Source of the DNA: an uncultured Oribacterium sp.
GTDB lineage: Bacteria; Bacillota; Clostridia; Lachnospirales; Lachnospiraceae
Assembly: GCA_934279105.1 (NCBI GenBank)
Contig: CAKQWR010000099.1
Location: 1 to 7,464, forward strand
Direction of reading: 5' to 3'
DNA: 7,464 bases
This document shows, piece by piece, positions 1 to 7,114 of the stretch; the stretch's first letter is position 1; every line of letters begins with the position of its first letter. The notes beneath the pieces are model-generated. The model was not told where the DNA came from, did not search any database, and saw nothing but the letters and a program-made list of their open reading frames with translations. The position numbers and the translations under genes were made by a program.

Positions 1-2427
1 ATGAACTGGATCAAGGAGTATGTTCCGGATCTCGACTGTACACCGAAGGAGTGGACAGATGCCATGACGCTGACGGGTACGAAGGTCGAGACCTGCACCA
101 TTTTAAATAAGAACCTGGATAAGATCGTGACCGGACAGATCAAGTCCATCGAGCCGCATCCGGATGCGACGAAGCTTGTCATCTGCCAGGTAGATGTCGG
201 ACAGCCGGAACTCATTCAGATCGTAACCGGAGCGTCCAACATGAAGGTCGGCGATGTGGTGCCGGTCGTGCTCGACGGTGGCAAGGTCGCCGGTGGACAT
301 GATGGCGGTGCACTTCCGGAGGATGGTATCGACATCCATGCCGGTAAGCTTCGTGGCGTAGAGTCCTATGGTATGATGTGCTCCATCGAAGAGCTCGGTT
401 CCAGCCGTGAGTTCTATCCGGAAGCACCGGAGTCTGGTCTCTATATTTTCCCGGAGGGAACCGCAGTAGGACAGGATGCGCCGACGCTGCTCGGTCTCAA
501 TGATGCGATCCACGAGTATGAGATCACTTCAAACCGTGTTGACTGCTACAGCGTCATCGGCATCGCACGTGAGGCAGCCGCGACCTTCGGCAAGACCTTC
601 CATATGCCGGCAGAAGAGAAGTCGGGCAATGCCGAGGATATCCATGATTTCCTGAAGGTTTCTGTCGAGGACACCGATCTCTGCCCACGCTATACCGCAC
701 GTATGGTGAAGAACATCCAGCTTGCACCATCGCCGAAGTGGATGCAGATTCGCCTCGCAAGTGCCGGTATCCGTCCGATCAACAACATCGTTGATATCAC
801 AAACTATGTGATGCTTGAGTATGGCCAGCCGATGCACAGCTATGACTACGACAAGATCCGCGGTCATGAGATCATCGTAAAGCGTGCACAGGATGGGGAT
901 GAGTTTGAGACGCTTGATGGTCAGATGAGAACACTTGATCACAGCATCCTGACCATCTGCGATGCAGAGGGTGCGATTGGTCTCGCCGGCATCATGGGCG
1001 GTGAGAACTCAAAGATCACCGATGATGTGAAGACCATGGTATTCGAAGCGGCAACCTTCGATGGCACCAACATTCGCTTAAGTGCACGTAAGGTCGGCAA
1101 TCGTACCGACGCGTCCGGTTACTTCGAGAAGGGTCTCGACCCGAACCTCGCAGAGTCTGCCATCAATCGTGCATGTGCCCTGATCGAGCAGCTCGGTGCC
1201 GGAGAGGTGGTTGGTGGCATCATCGACGTCTATCCGGTAAAGCGAGAGCCGTCGGTCGTTGTCTGCAAGGCATCTGAGATCAATCACCTGATCGGTTTCG
1301 ATCTTACGGCAGAGCAGATGAAGGCGTACCTCGAGAAGATCGAGCTGGCAACGGAAATCGGTGAGGATGGCGACACTCTGACCGTGACCGCGCCGACTTT
1401 CCGTCAGGATATTCACCGTATGTGTGATGTCGCAGAGGAGGTTCTCCGTTTCTATGGTTATGCCGCGGTCTCCATGTCGCTTCCATCCGGTGGTGATGTG
1501 GCAGGCGGTCTGGCTCCGGATCTCGCGGTCAATGAGCGTGTACGCCATTACGCACAGGCCCTCGGCTATTCACAGGCCTTCATGTACAGCTTCGAGTCCC
1601 CGAAGGTATATGACAAGCTCCTGTTCCCGGCTGATGCGATGGAGCGCCAGCAGATCAAGATTCTGAACCCGCTCGGTGAGGACTTCTCTGTGATGCGTAC
1701 GAGCAGTATGAACGGTATGCTGACATCACTGAGCACGAACTACAACCGTCGCAATCGTGATGCACGTCTCTATGAGATGGCATCCATCTACATCCCGAAG
1801 TCACTGCCACTCAGTGAGCTTCCGGATGAGCGCATGACCCTGACTCTCGGTGAGATCGGAGAGGGCGACTTCTTCACGATGAAGGGTGATGTAGAGGTAA
1901 TCCTCAATCAGCTCGGACTCACAGGCCGCTATCACTATGATGCAGCCGGCTGTGAGAAGCCATTCCTGCACCCGGGCAGACGCGCAAACATCATCTATGA
2001 TGGAAAGGTGATCGGTTACCTCGGAGAGGTTCATCCGGAGGTTCTCGAGAACTACTCCATCGGTGAAGCGGCATATGTCGCTGTCGTGGATATGCCGGAG
2101 GTTTATCCACTGGTCAATGATGATACCAAGTACGTTCCGCTTGCGAAGTTCCCGTCTGTAAGCCGTGACTTCTCGATGCTCGTACCGCATGCCGTAACGG
2201 CAGGCCAGATCGAGGATATTCTCGTACAGCGTGCAGGCAAGCTCTGTGAGCGCGTCGAGCTCTTCGATGTATACGAGGGCGCACAGGTTCTCGCAGGCTT
2301 CAAGTCCATGGCATATAAGGTAACCCTTCGTGCACAGGATCACACCCTCACCGATGATGAAATCGGCGGCGTCGTAAAGAAGATTCTGAATGGACTCGAG
2401 CACCTCGGCGTAACCCTTCGTTCCTAA
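1..2427 (+). CDS. pheT: Phenylalanyl-tRNA synthetase beta subunit
   Basis: Beta chain of the cytoplasmic alpha2-beta2 enzyme that charges tRNA-Phe with phenylalanine using ATP. It carries the editing site that hydrolyses mischarged Tyr-tRNA. The 808 residues match the usual bacterial length and show the full domain order: an EMAP/OB-type tRNA-binding domain (about 40-155, with HPDATKL near 53-59 and GVESYGMMCS near 119-128); the B3/B4 editing region (about 210-400, with RPINNIVDITNYVM at 258-271 and GIMGG at 330-334); a B5 domain (about 415-487, with acidic FRQDI and DVAEEVLRFYGY); the catalytic-like core (about 490-700, with NPLGEDFSVMRTS); and a C-terminal FDX-ACB anticodon-binding domain (about 715-806, starting at KFPSVSRD). 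The ATG is the first base of the window, so its ribosome binding site and the pheS partner expected just upstream cannot be seen. The reading frame is intact and ends in TAA 13 nt before a large palindrome that probably terminates its transcript. Confidence 0.97.
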   Translation: MNWIKEYVPDLDCTPKEWTDAMTLTGTKVETCTILNKNLDKIVTGQIKSIEPHPDATKLVICQVDVGQPELIQIVTGASNMKVGDVVPVVLDGGKVAGGHDGGALPEDGIDIHAGKLRGVESYGMMCSIEELGSSREFYPEAPESGLYIFPEGTAVGQDAPTLLGLNDAIHEYEITSNRVDCYSVIGIAREAAATFGKTFHMPAEEKSGNAEDIHDFLKVSVEDTDLCPRYTARMVKNIQLAPSPKWMQIRLASAGIRPINNIVDITNYVMLEYGQPMHSYDYDKIRGHEIIVKRAQDGDEFETLDGQMRTLDHSILTICDAEGAIGLAGIMGGENSKITDDVKTMVFEAATFDGTNIRLSARKVGNRTDASGYFEKGLDPNLAESAINRACALIEQLGAGEVVGGIIDVYPVKREPSVVVCKASEINHLIGFDLTAEQMKAYLEKIELATEIGEDGDTLTVTAPTFRQDIHRMCDVAEEVLRFYGYAAVSMSLPSGGDVAGGLAPDLAVNERVRHYAQALGYSQAFMYSFESPKVYDKLLFPADAMERQQIKILNPLGEDFSVMRTSSMNGMLTSLSTNYNRRNRDARLYEMASIYIPKSLPLSELPDERMTLTLGEIGEGDFFTMKGDVEVILNQLGLTGRYHYDAAGCEKPFLHPGRRANIIYDGKVIGYLGEVHPEVLENYSIGEAAYVAVVDMPEVYPLVNDDTKYVPLAKFPSVSRDFSMLVPHAVTAGQIEDILVQRAGKLCERVELFDVYEGAQVLAGFKSMAYKVTLRAQDHTLTDDEIGGVVKKILNGLEHLGVTLRS

Positions 2428-2440
2428 GACATACAATATA

Positions 2441-2676
2441 AGCAGCACCGAAAGGAGGGCCGTGAAGGTGACCTCCTCGGTTGCTGAAAAATACAAAAAA
2501 AGACTTCGTAATTTTTCTTACAGGGCTTCCAGCCCGTGGTCCGGCAACTGTCTGAGTCCTTTTTCCATAAAGGAAAAAGGGCGAGTTTGTCGGACCGTTA
2601 GAAAAATCCGAAGTCTTATTTTAGTATTTTCAGCGTTCGAGGAACGGAACCTTCACGGCCCTCCTTTGGTGCTGCT
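2441..2676. repeat. 236-nt imperfect palindrome between pheT and smpB
   Basis: The spacer between the convergent genes is almost entirely one inverted repeat. The outer arms, 2441-2469 and 2649-2676, are perfect reverse complements apart from one extra G in the left arm (it begins AGCAGCACCG). Inward, TCCTCG and GCTGAAAATAC pair on both sides with small bulges. Next comes AAGACTTCG...TTTTTC (2500-2517) with GAAAAATCCGAAGTCTT (2601-2617), then GGTCCGGCAA (2538-2547) with TTGTCGGACC (2587-2596). The top is an apical hairpin of CCTTTTTCC, ATAAA, GGAAAAAGG (2558-2580), with a small side hairpin GGGCT-TCC-AGCCC (2523-2535). TA borders both ends. No credible ORF lies inside. The size, terminal inverted repeats and TA borders suggest a MITE-like non-autonomous element, but this is inference. 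It may instead be an over-long terminator. The sequence is not obviously related to the palindromes flanking murI. Confidence 0.85.
2495..2630. terminator. Probable bidirectional intrinsic terminator for pheT and smpB
   Basis: The middle stem of the palindrome (AAGACTTCG at 2500-2508 with CGAAGTCTT at 2609-2617, extended by the paired TTTTTC/GAAAAA block) is followed by T-rich sequence in both directions. On the + strand, ATTTTAGTATTTT (2618-2630) follows the stem after pheT. On the - strand, the run of seven A at 2495-2501 gives a U tract after the same stem, downstream of smpB. Convergent gene ends commonly share such a terminator. The stem encloses other hairpins, so it is longer than a standard terminator. 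Function is inferred from structure. Confidence 0.6.
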
Positions 2677-2683
2677 TAGAATG

Positions 2684-3166
2684 TCAGATGCGAAGGTTTG
2701 CGCCCTTGAAGTCGCGCTCGAGTTCGCGCTTCTGCTGCTTCTTTGCGAGGTCTGCGCGCTTGTCGTAGAGCTTCTTGCCTCGGCAGAGGCCGATCTCAAC
2801 CTTTACGAGGGAGCGACGGAAGTAGACGCGGAGTGGAACGAGAGCGTAGCCGTCTTCCTTCAGCTTGCCGAGGATCTTATTGATTTCGGTCTTATGGAGG
2901 AGAAGCTTGCGATCGCGCAGCGGGTCCTTGTTAAAGATGTTGCCTTTTTCGTACGGGTTGACATGCATGCCGTAGATGAAAACCTCACCGTTTTTTATAT
3001 TGCAGAAGGATTCCTTGATGGAGCACTGGCCGAGGCGAAGTGACTTGACCTCGGTACCTGCAAGCTCGATGCCACACTCGAAGGTTTCATCCACGAAGTA
3101 ATCGTGGTAGGCCTTTTTGTTGTTCGCGATAAGCTTGGTGCCTTCTTCTTTTCCGTAATTTGCCAT
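2684..3166 (-). CDS. smpB: SsrA (tmRNA)-binding protein SmpB
   Basis: Small basic protein that binds the tRNA-like domain of tmRNA and brings it to the A site of ribosomes stalled on mRNAs without a stop codon, so that the nascent peptide is tagged for proteolysis. The 160 residues are normal for the family. Hallmarks are NNKKAYHDYFVDETFECGIE (15-34), GTEVKSLR (37-44), NGEVFIYGMHVNPYEKGN (59-76), DPLRDRKLLLHKTEI (81-95), GYALVPLRVYF (106-116) and GKKLYDKR (130-137). The basic tail AKKQQKRELERDFKG (141-155) is the segment that enters the empty mRNA channel. The start ATG is preceded by an AGAGG-type ribosome binding site. It follows rnr by 79 nt without a terminator, and the pairing makes sense because RNase R acts on the mRNAs released by trans-translation. 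The tmRNA gene itself, often nearby, is not in this window. The stop codon lies only 7 nt from the palindrome at 2441-2676. Confidence 0.97.
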   Translation of the reverse strand: MANYGKEEGTKLIANNKKAYHDYFVDETFECGIELAGTEVKSLRLGQCSIKESFCNIKNGEVFIYGMHVNPYEKGNIFNKDPLRDRKLLLHKTEINKILGKLKEDGYALVPLRVYFRRSLVKVEIGLCRGKKLYDKRADLAKKQQKRELERDFKGANLRI

Positions 3167-3199
3167 GGTAATACCTCTATGTTTTACTGATGAACAGTC

Positions 3200-3230
3200 A
3201 TAGTATGACAGGAATTTCGTGGATTTTCAA
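3200..3230 (-). promoter_or_regulatory. Possible sigma-A promoter for smpB
   Basis: On the - strand, TTGAAA (3225-3230) is followed 17 nt later by CATACT (3202-3207), or 19 nt later by TACTAT (3200-3205). This would start a transcript roughly 25-30 nt ahead of the smpB ATG. The -35 box is good and the -10 box is imperfect. It could give smpB expression independent of rnr read-through, but the call rests on sequence resemblance only. Confidence 0.35.
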
Positions 3231-3245
3231 TCAACTTGTGGTTGT

Positions 3246-5420
3246 TCATGCCTCGCTGTCTTCCGGTCGCAGGAGCTGGAAGTCGATGGTACGTGTCAGC
3301 TTATCTGCATTGAGCACCCGCACACGAACGTGGTCACCGAGTCGATAGGTGCGACCGGTACGCTCGCCGACGAGCTCATACTTGTCTTCATGGAAGATGT
3401 AGTAGTCGGAGTCCATGAGGCGCACAGCGCACATGCCTTCGACGGTATTCGGAAGCTGCACGTAGATGCCGTAGTTGGTGACGCCGGAGATGACGCCGTC
3501 AAACTCTTCATCGATGTGGTGGCGCATCCATTCGCATTCCTTCAGCTTGTCTGTTTCGCGTTCGGCTTCATCAGCACGACGCTCGAGGGTAGAAGAGCGA
3601 TCGGCAACAGCCGGAAGGAGATTTTTATAGTGCTCGAGGCGGCGCTTGTCGAGTTCACCACGCAGGTCCTCTTTGATGATGCGGTGGATCTGGAGGTCCG
3701 GATAGCGGCGGATCGGAGAGGTGAAGTGACAGTAGTACTTCGCCGCGAGGCCGAAGTGGCCGGAGCACTCGGTGGAGTAGCGTGCCTGCTTGAGGGAGCG
3801 GAGCGTCATCGTTTTAATGATCGGCTCCTCCGGGGTGCCGACGATGGAATCGAGAAGCTTCTGGACCTCCTTCGGACGGATACTCTCGTCATCACGGATA
3901 CGGATGAAGTGACCGAAGTTCTCGATGGCGAGGCTGAGCTGCTGGAACTTCTCGGCATCCGGCTTTTCGTGCACACGGAAGACAAATGGAATCTGCTGCC
4001 AGAAGAAATCCTCCGCGACGGTTTCGTTTGCCGCGAGCATGAAGTCTTCGATCAGCATGTGTGCTTCATTTCGCTCGTATGGACGGATGTCGGTGACGTG
4101 TCCCTGCTCGTCGAGGATGATCTTCGTCTCCGGGAAGTCGAAGTCGATGCCGCCACGGTCATAGCGACGCTTGCGCAAGAGCTGGGATAGCTCGTACATG
4201 CGCTCGAGCAGCGGCTTGTATGGAAGGTAATCTGCGATGTCTTCGCCGTTTGTGAGCTCGGTATTTGTGAGGATGGCGTGAACGCCACTGTAGCTCATGC
4301 GCTTGTTTGAGCGGATGACGGACTCACAGATCTCGTGGTTGAGAATCTTACCGCTTGCATCGATGTCCATGACGCAGGAGAGGGTCAGGCGATCCTCTTC
4401 CGGATTCAGAGAACAGATGCCGTTGCAGAGCACACGTGGAAGCATCGGAATCACACGATCTGTGAGGTACACGGAGGTGCCCCGGTTCAACGCTTCCTGA
4501 TCGATGAGGGAGTGCTCCTTCACATATTCCGTGACATCTGCGATGTGCACATAGAGCGTATACTGCTTCGTATTTTCATCATATTCGAGGGAAACGGCAT
4601 CGTCGAGGTCCTTCGCATCCTCGCCATCGATGGTGATGGTAGTGAGATTGCGGAAATCATGTTGCGCGCGACGTGCGATGGCGTCAGTCGGGACTGCCTC
4701 CGGGACGGCTTCTGCTGCACGCATGATGTCCTTCGGGAACGCTTCCGGAAGACCGTATGCGCGGACGATGGAGAGAATATCGACGCCCGGATCATTGACA
4801 TGACCGAGAATTTCGGTGATGACACCTTCCGGACTGTGCTTCTCATCCCCGTAGTTCATGATTTTTACAACGACCTTATGGCCGTTCACCGCATGCATAT
4901 CCTTTCCCTGTGGGATATAGATGTCTTTCAGGATACGCTGGTTGTCCGGCTCGACGAAGCCGACGGACTTGTTCTTATGATAGAAGCCGACGATTTCCTT
5001 GTTTGCGTGCTCCAGAATCTGTGTGATATGTCCCTCGGAACGATGGCTCGCATCGGCATTACGAGTGATGATAATGCGTACACGGTCACCATCGAGCGCT
5101 TCGCCGATATAATCGGCCGGAATAAAGATGTCCGGCTCATTTTCGTGACCTTCCATCGATACGAAGCCGAAGCCACGCGGATGCGCATGGAAGGTGCCGA
5201 CATGTGTGAAGTTCTCCGTTCGACCATATTTTCCCTTCTGGGAAATGCCGATACGTCCCTCTGAAACGAGTCGGTCCAGCACCTCCTGAAGAGCGGCACG
5301 TTCCGGCTTCGGAATCCCGATCAGCATGGCTATTTCTTTTGCTTTCATCGGCTGGTAGATCGGATCCTTTACGAGATCCACGATCAGCTTGCCGAGTTTT
5401 TCCTTTTGATAATCCTGCAT
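3246..5420 (-). CDS. rnr: Ribonuclease R (3'-5' exoribonuclease)
   Basis: Processive, Mg-dependent 3'-5' exoribonuclease of the RNase II/RNB family that can digest structured RNA. It acts in mRNA and rRNA turnover and in removing messages rescued by trans-translation. The 724 residues fit the Firmicute RNase R length. Domain order: an N-terminal winged-helix region (about 8-70); cold-shock domains (about 73-130 and 145-205, the first with HPRGFGFVS at 80-88); the RNB catalytic domain (about 255-585); and a C-terminal S1 domain (about 638-715, starting near FDGVISGVTNYGIYVQLP). The metal-binding aspartates are present: TIDGEDAKDLDDA supplies D265, D271, D273 and D274, with the same spacing as the RNase II active site. 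HFTSPIRRYPDLQIHR (565-580) is the other signature. The lysine-rich tail seen in E. coli RNase R is absent; the protein ends shortly after S1. The ATG is preceded by AAAGGAA. A strong terminator lies between secG and this gene, so rnr needs its own promoter or read-through; I find no convincing promoter. Confidence 0.97.
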   Translation of the reverse strand: MQDYQKEKLGKLIVDLVKDPIYQPMKAKEIAMLIGIPKPERAALQEVLDRLVSEGRIGISQKGKYGRTENFTHVGTFHAHPRGFGFVSMEGHENEPDIFIPADYIGEALDGDRVRIIITRNADASHRSEGHITQILEHANKEIVGFYHKNKSVGFVEPDNQRILKDIYIPQGKDMHAVNGHKVVVKIMNYGDEKHSPEGVITEILGHVNDPGVDILSIVRAYGLPEAFPKDIMRAAEAVPEAVPTDAIARRAQHDFRNLTTITIDGEDAKDLDDAVSLEYDENTKQYTLYVHIADVTEYVKEHSLIDQEALNRGTSVYLTDRVIPMLPRVLCNGICSLNPEEDRLTLSCVMDIDASGKILNHEICESVIRSNKRMSYSGVHAILTNTELTNGEDIADYLPYKPLLERMYELSQLLRKRRYDRGGIDFDFPETKIILDEQGHVTDIRPYERNEAHMLIEDFMLAANETVAEDFFWQQIPFVFRVHEKPDAEKFQQLSLAIENFGHFIRIRDDESIRPKEVQKLLDSIVGTPEEPIIKTMTLRSLKQARYSTECSGHFGLAAKYYCHFTSPIRRYPDLQIHRIIKEDLRGELDKRRLEHYKNLLPAVADRSSTLERRADEAERETDKLKECEWMRHHIDEEFDGVISGVTNYGIYVQLPNTVEGMCAVRLMDSDYYIFHEDKYELVGERTGRTYRLGDHVRVRVLNADKLTRTIDFQLLRPEDSEA

Positions 5421-5470
5421 AAATTCCTTTTCTATTTCTTACGGTTTGTTGATGTGTTCGTATTCATCTT

Positions 5471-5606
5471 CCGCAAGAAATCTCCATTTTCCTTCGGAAA
5501 ATCTCGCTTTCATGGTCAGAGATGCTACGCATCTTGACCACCGGAGGAAAGAGCGCAGAGAAGTGTCCATACATGGTCATTTTCTGTTCTCTTTTCTCTG
5601 GTGCGG
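5471..5606. repeat. Hairpin cluster upstream of rnr
   Basis: The roughly 190-nt stretch between the secG terminator and the rnr start holds no gene but several inverted repeats. The strongest is TGGTCAGAGATGC (5513-5525) with GCATCTTGACCA (5529-5540): 12 base pairs with one bulged G and a 3-nt loop. Beside it is ATTTTCC-TTC-GGAAAAT (5486-5502). CCGCA (5471-5475) and TGCGG (5602-5606) could close the region weakly. CATGGTCA occurs twice (5511-5518 and 5572-5579), so TGACCA at 5535-5540 could pair with either copy. Because it would lie in or near the rnr leader it could be regulatory, or it may be a dispersed palindromic repeat. No U tract follows the hairpin on the - strand, so it does not look like a terminator. 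Confidence 0.5.
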
Positions 5607-5613
5607 AACGGGT

Positions 5614-5649
5614 AAAAAAAGTACCTGCATACAAAACGTATGCAGGTAC
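5614..5649 (-). terminator. Intrinsic terminator of secG
   Basis: GTACCTGCATAC (5621-5632) and GTATGCAGGTAC (5638-5649) form a perfect 12-bp stem with a 5-nt loop. Read on the - strand, it is followed at once by seven T (the A run at 5614-5620). It begins 23 nt past the secG stop codon, a standard Rho-independent layout, and it separates secG from rnr. Confidence 0.93.
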
Positions 5650-5672
5650 ATCGTATCAAATCTTATTCGTCA

Positions 5673-5900
5673 TTACCAGATGACATCCAGAACAAGCGCA
5701 ACGACAAAGAATAGTACAGCTGCGATCTTCGTAAACTTCTCCAGTCCGCCTTCGATGGAACGACCTCTGTTCTTGCCCCAGTAGGTATCTGCCATGCCGG
5801 AAATAGCACCGAGACCCTCACTCTTACCTTCCTGCATCAGAATGATACCGGAAAGTGCAACGCCTAAAATACAGAATATAATGACAAGTGCGATTTTCAT
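5673..5900 (-). CDS. secG: Preprotein translocase subunit SecG
   Basis: Small membrane subunit of the SecYEG channel that stimulates SecA-driven protein export across the cytoplasmic membrane. The 75 residues are typical of Firmicute SecG. There are two hydrophobic helices (about 3-22 and 58-74) joined by a polar loop. The loop carries the family signature: LMQEGKSEGLGAISG (21-35) followed by a YWGKNRGRSIEGGLEKFTK stretch (40-58). The ATG is preceded by a strong GAGGTGG ribosome binding site. The gene is a single-gene unit, with a near-consensus promoter upstream and a perfect hairpin terminator downstream. Its position next to rnr and smpB repeats a neighbourhood common in Firmicutes and supports all three identifications. 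Confidence 0.95.
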   Translation of the reverse strand: MKIALVIIFCILGVALSGIILMQEGKSEGLGAISGMADTYWGKNRGRSIEGGLEKFTKIAAVLFFVVALVLDVIW

Positions 5901-5942
5901 AAATCTTCACCACCTCATACATAGTTTTACAAATACCAATGA

Positions 5943-5971
5943 ACTATACCACATGCTTTCGGAATGTGCAA
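5943..5971 (-). promoter_or_regulatory. Sigma-A promoter of secG
   Basis: On the - strand, TTGCAC (5966-5971) and TATAGT (5943-5948) are separated by exactly 17 nt. Both boxes are close to the housekeeping consensus, and initiation would fall roughly 35 nt before the secG ATG. It lies about 50 nt from the palindromic element that follows murI, so secG is unlikely to depend on murI transcription. Confidence 0.8.
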
Positions 5972-6018
5972 GCGGAAGTTCTGCGATTTTGCGCTGTCTG
6001 CGCGCTGATGAAAGATTG

Positions 6019-6262
6019 TTTGCAGCTGAGCCACAGCGTGTCGGCAACGGATGCACAGTACTTCGAGAACGGTAAAATCTAAGCCGGGAACTCTAAGTGG
6101 CACTAAGCCCTCTGCAATCGCTGAGGTTTTCTTTATGAAAACTCAGCGTTGCGGAGGGTGCTAAGGAAAAATTACTCTAAGTGCCACTAAGAGCTCCGGC
6201 TTGATTTTACACGTCCTCTTCGTATGGCATCCGTAGCCGACACGCTGTGGCCCACCTGCAAA
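6019..6262 (+). repeat. Palindromic intergenic element, complete copy (copy 1)
   Basis: Non-coding 244-nt inverted repeat filling most of the gap between secG and murI. The outer arms 6019-6054 and 6227-6262 are reverse complements at 33 of 36 positions (both contain CCACAGCGTGTCGGC or its complement). The pairing continues inward irregularly through TAAAATC (6073-6079) with GATTTTA (6203-6209), and AAGCCGG with CCGGCTT. Next is a 15-nt pair, CTAAGTGGCACTAAG (6093-6107) and CTAAGTGCCACTAAG (6177-6191). The centre is a 51-nt hairpin (6108-6158). Weaker complementarity may extend outward to about 6002 and 6280. A second diverged copy in the opposite orientation lies at the right end of the window, which shows this is a repeat family and not a one-off terminator. 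No T tract follows the hairpins. Strand here follows the core orientation and is arbitrary. It could be a MITE-like element or a structured RNA; I cannot name a known family. Confidence 0.88.
6091..6191 (+). other. Conserved structured core of repeat copy 1
   Basis: This is the best-conserved part of the repeat. CTAAGTGGCACTAAG and its partner CTAAGTGCCACTAAG enclose the central hairpin, whose strands begin CCCTCTGCAA (6108 on) and end TTGCGGAGGG (to 6158). The hairpin has one bulged T, one bulged G and a small T/A-rich loop. A short single-stranded segment, TGCTAAGGAAAAATTACT, links it to the right flank. Compared with copy 2 (7364-7462), the core is about 87% identical by eye, and most stem changes keep pairing. 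Whether it is transcribed is unknown. Confidence 0.6.
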
Positions 6263-6292
6263 TGGTTTCGTTTCAGCCCGGGATCGCCCTGT

Positions 6293-7114
6293 TTAATTTT
6301 CCGGAGAAAAATCGAAGGGAAGATTCAATAAATATTTCTGGAGTTCGATGGCTTCACTTCCGGGAACGCTGGAGTAGAGGTCGATGCTGCCCTCATGGTC
6401 AGATGCATTGAGCAGATCCGCTTCCTGGAGACGGCGTTTTGTTTCACGTGCGGTTCCGTAGGCACCGTCATAGAAGGTGAAGTCGTAGCCGAGAGCGTTG
6501 CGGATGGCATCCATCGCGAATGGGAAATGGGTGCAGCCGAGGACGACGCTGTCGACGAGGAGACCTTCGCCGCCGTCTTCTGTTTTACGGTATGGGCGAA
6601 GGAGGTCCTGCAGATAATGCAGAAGCTCATCGGAGTTTTCTCTGCCGGCTTCGACGAGTGGGACGATGCCGGGGGCAGCGACCGGATGGATTTCGGCGGC
6701 ATCGGTGAAGCGGCCGATCAGGTGATGCAGGCGTTCACCGTGAATGGTAGATGCAGTGGCGAGTACGAGTACGCGCGGGTGCTTCGTTTCTGCATGATCT
6801 ACCGCGGATTTTACAGCCGGTTCCATGCCGATGATGATAAGCTCCGGATATTTTGCGCGGAGCCAGTCTGCAGCGGCAGAGGTCGCTGTATTACAGGCGA
6901 TGACGATGGCCTTGCAGCCATGTGCCAGAAGGAACTGCACATTGGCATCGGACATTTCGCGGATGCGTTCCTCCGGCTTGTCGCCGTACGGCGCATGGAT
7001 ACTGTCGCCAAAGAATATATAATTTTCGTTCGGCATATCGTGACGGAGAATCCGAAGGACGGAGATGCCACCGACACCAGAATCGAAGACACCGATCGGA
7101 GAGCTTGCATTCAT
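6293..7114 (-). CDS. murI: Glutamate racemase
   Basis: Cofactor-independent racemase that converts L-glutamate to D-glutamate in the cytoplasm for peptidoglycan precursor synthesis (the substrate of MurD). The 273 residues match the family length. The active site is complete: the N-terminal GVFDSGVGG (8-16, with D11 and S12), the first catalytic cysteine in ACNTATSAA (C74), and the second in LGCTHFP (C194), followed by a TARETKRRL helix near 221-229. FGDSIHAPYGDKP (35-47) and GMEPAVKSA (96-104) are further family stretches. The ATG has an AGGAAG ribosome binding site at normal spacing. It seems to be transcribed alone. The flanks are odd: a palindromic repeat begins 30 nt after the stop codon, and an inverted copy of it lies about 190 nt upstream of the start. 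racE is the synonym used in bacilli. Confidence 0.97.
   Translation of the reverse strand: MNASSPIGVFDSGVGGISVLRILRHDMPNENYIFFGDSIHAPYGDKPEERIREMSDANVQFLLAHGCKAIVIACNTATSAAADWLRAKYPELIIIGMEPAVKSAVDHAETKHPRVLVLATASTIHGERLHHLIGRFTDAAEIHPVAAPGIVPLVEAGRENSDELLHYLQDLLRPYRKTEDGGEGLLVDSVVLGCTHFPFAMDAIRNALGYDFTFYDGAYGTARETKRRLQEADLLNASDHEGSIDLYSSVPGSEAIELQKYLLNLPFDFSPEN

Noticed and set aside
2462..3043. 193-residue + strand ORF running through the palindrome and antisense to smpB
   Set aside because: It is a shadow of smpB, with low-complexity antisense composition, no recognisable domain, and a start inside the inverted repeat.
2677..3245. tmRNA (ssrA) gene expected near smpB
   Set aside because: The space around smpB is filled by the palindrome and by a 79-nt gap to rnr. 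No tRNA-like ends or tag reading frame are present.
3219..5264. Long + strand ORFs opposite rnr (323 and 309 residues)
   Set aside because: They lie antisense to a fully conserved RNase R reading frame. Their length reflects codon bias in rnr, and no family features are visible.
5446..5784. 112-residue + strand ORF spanning the rnr-secG spacer
   Set aside because: It crosses the hairpin cluster, the secG terminator and the antisense of secG, and shows no domain or ribosome binding site support.
6019..6262. Element read as a simple Rho-independent terminator of murI
   Set aside because: No T tract follows the hairpins on the - strand, and a second copy lies upstream of the same gene, so a repeat element explains it better.
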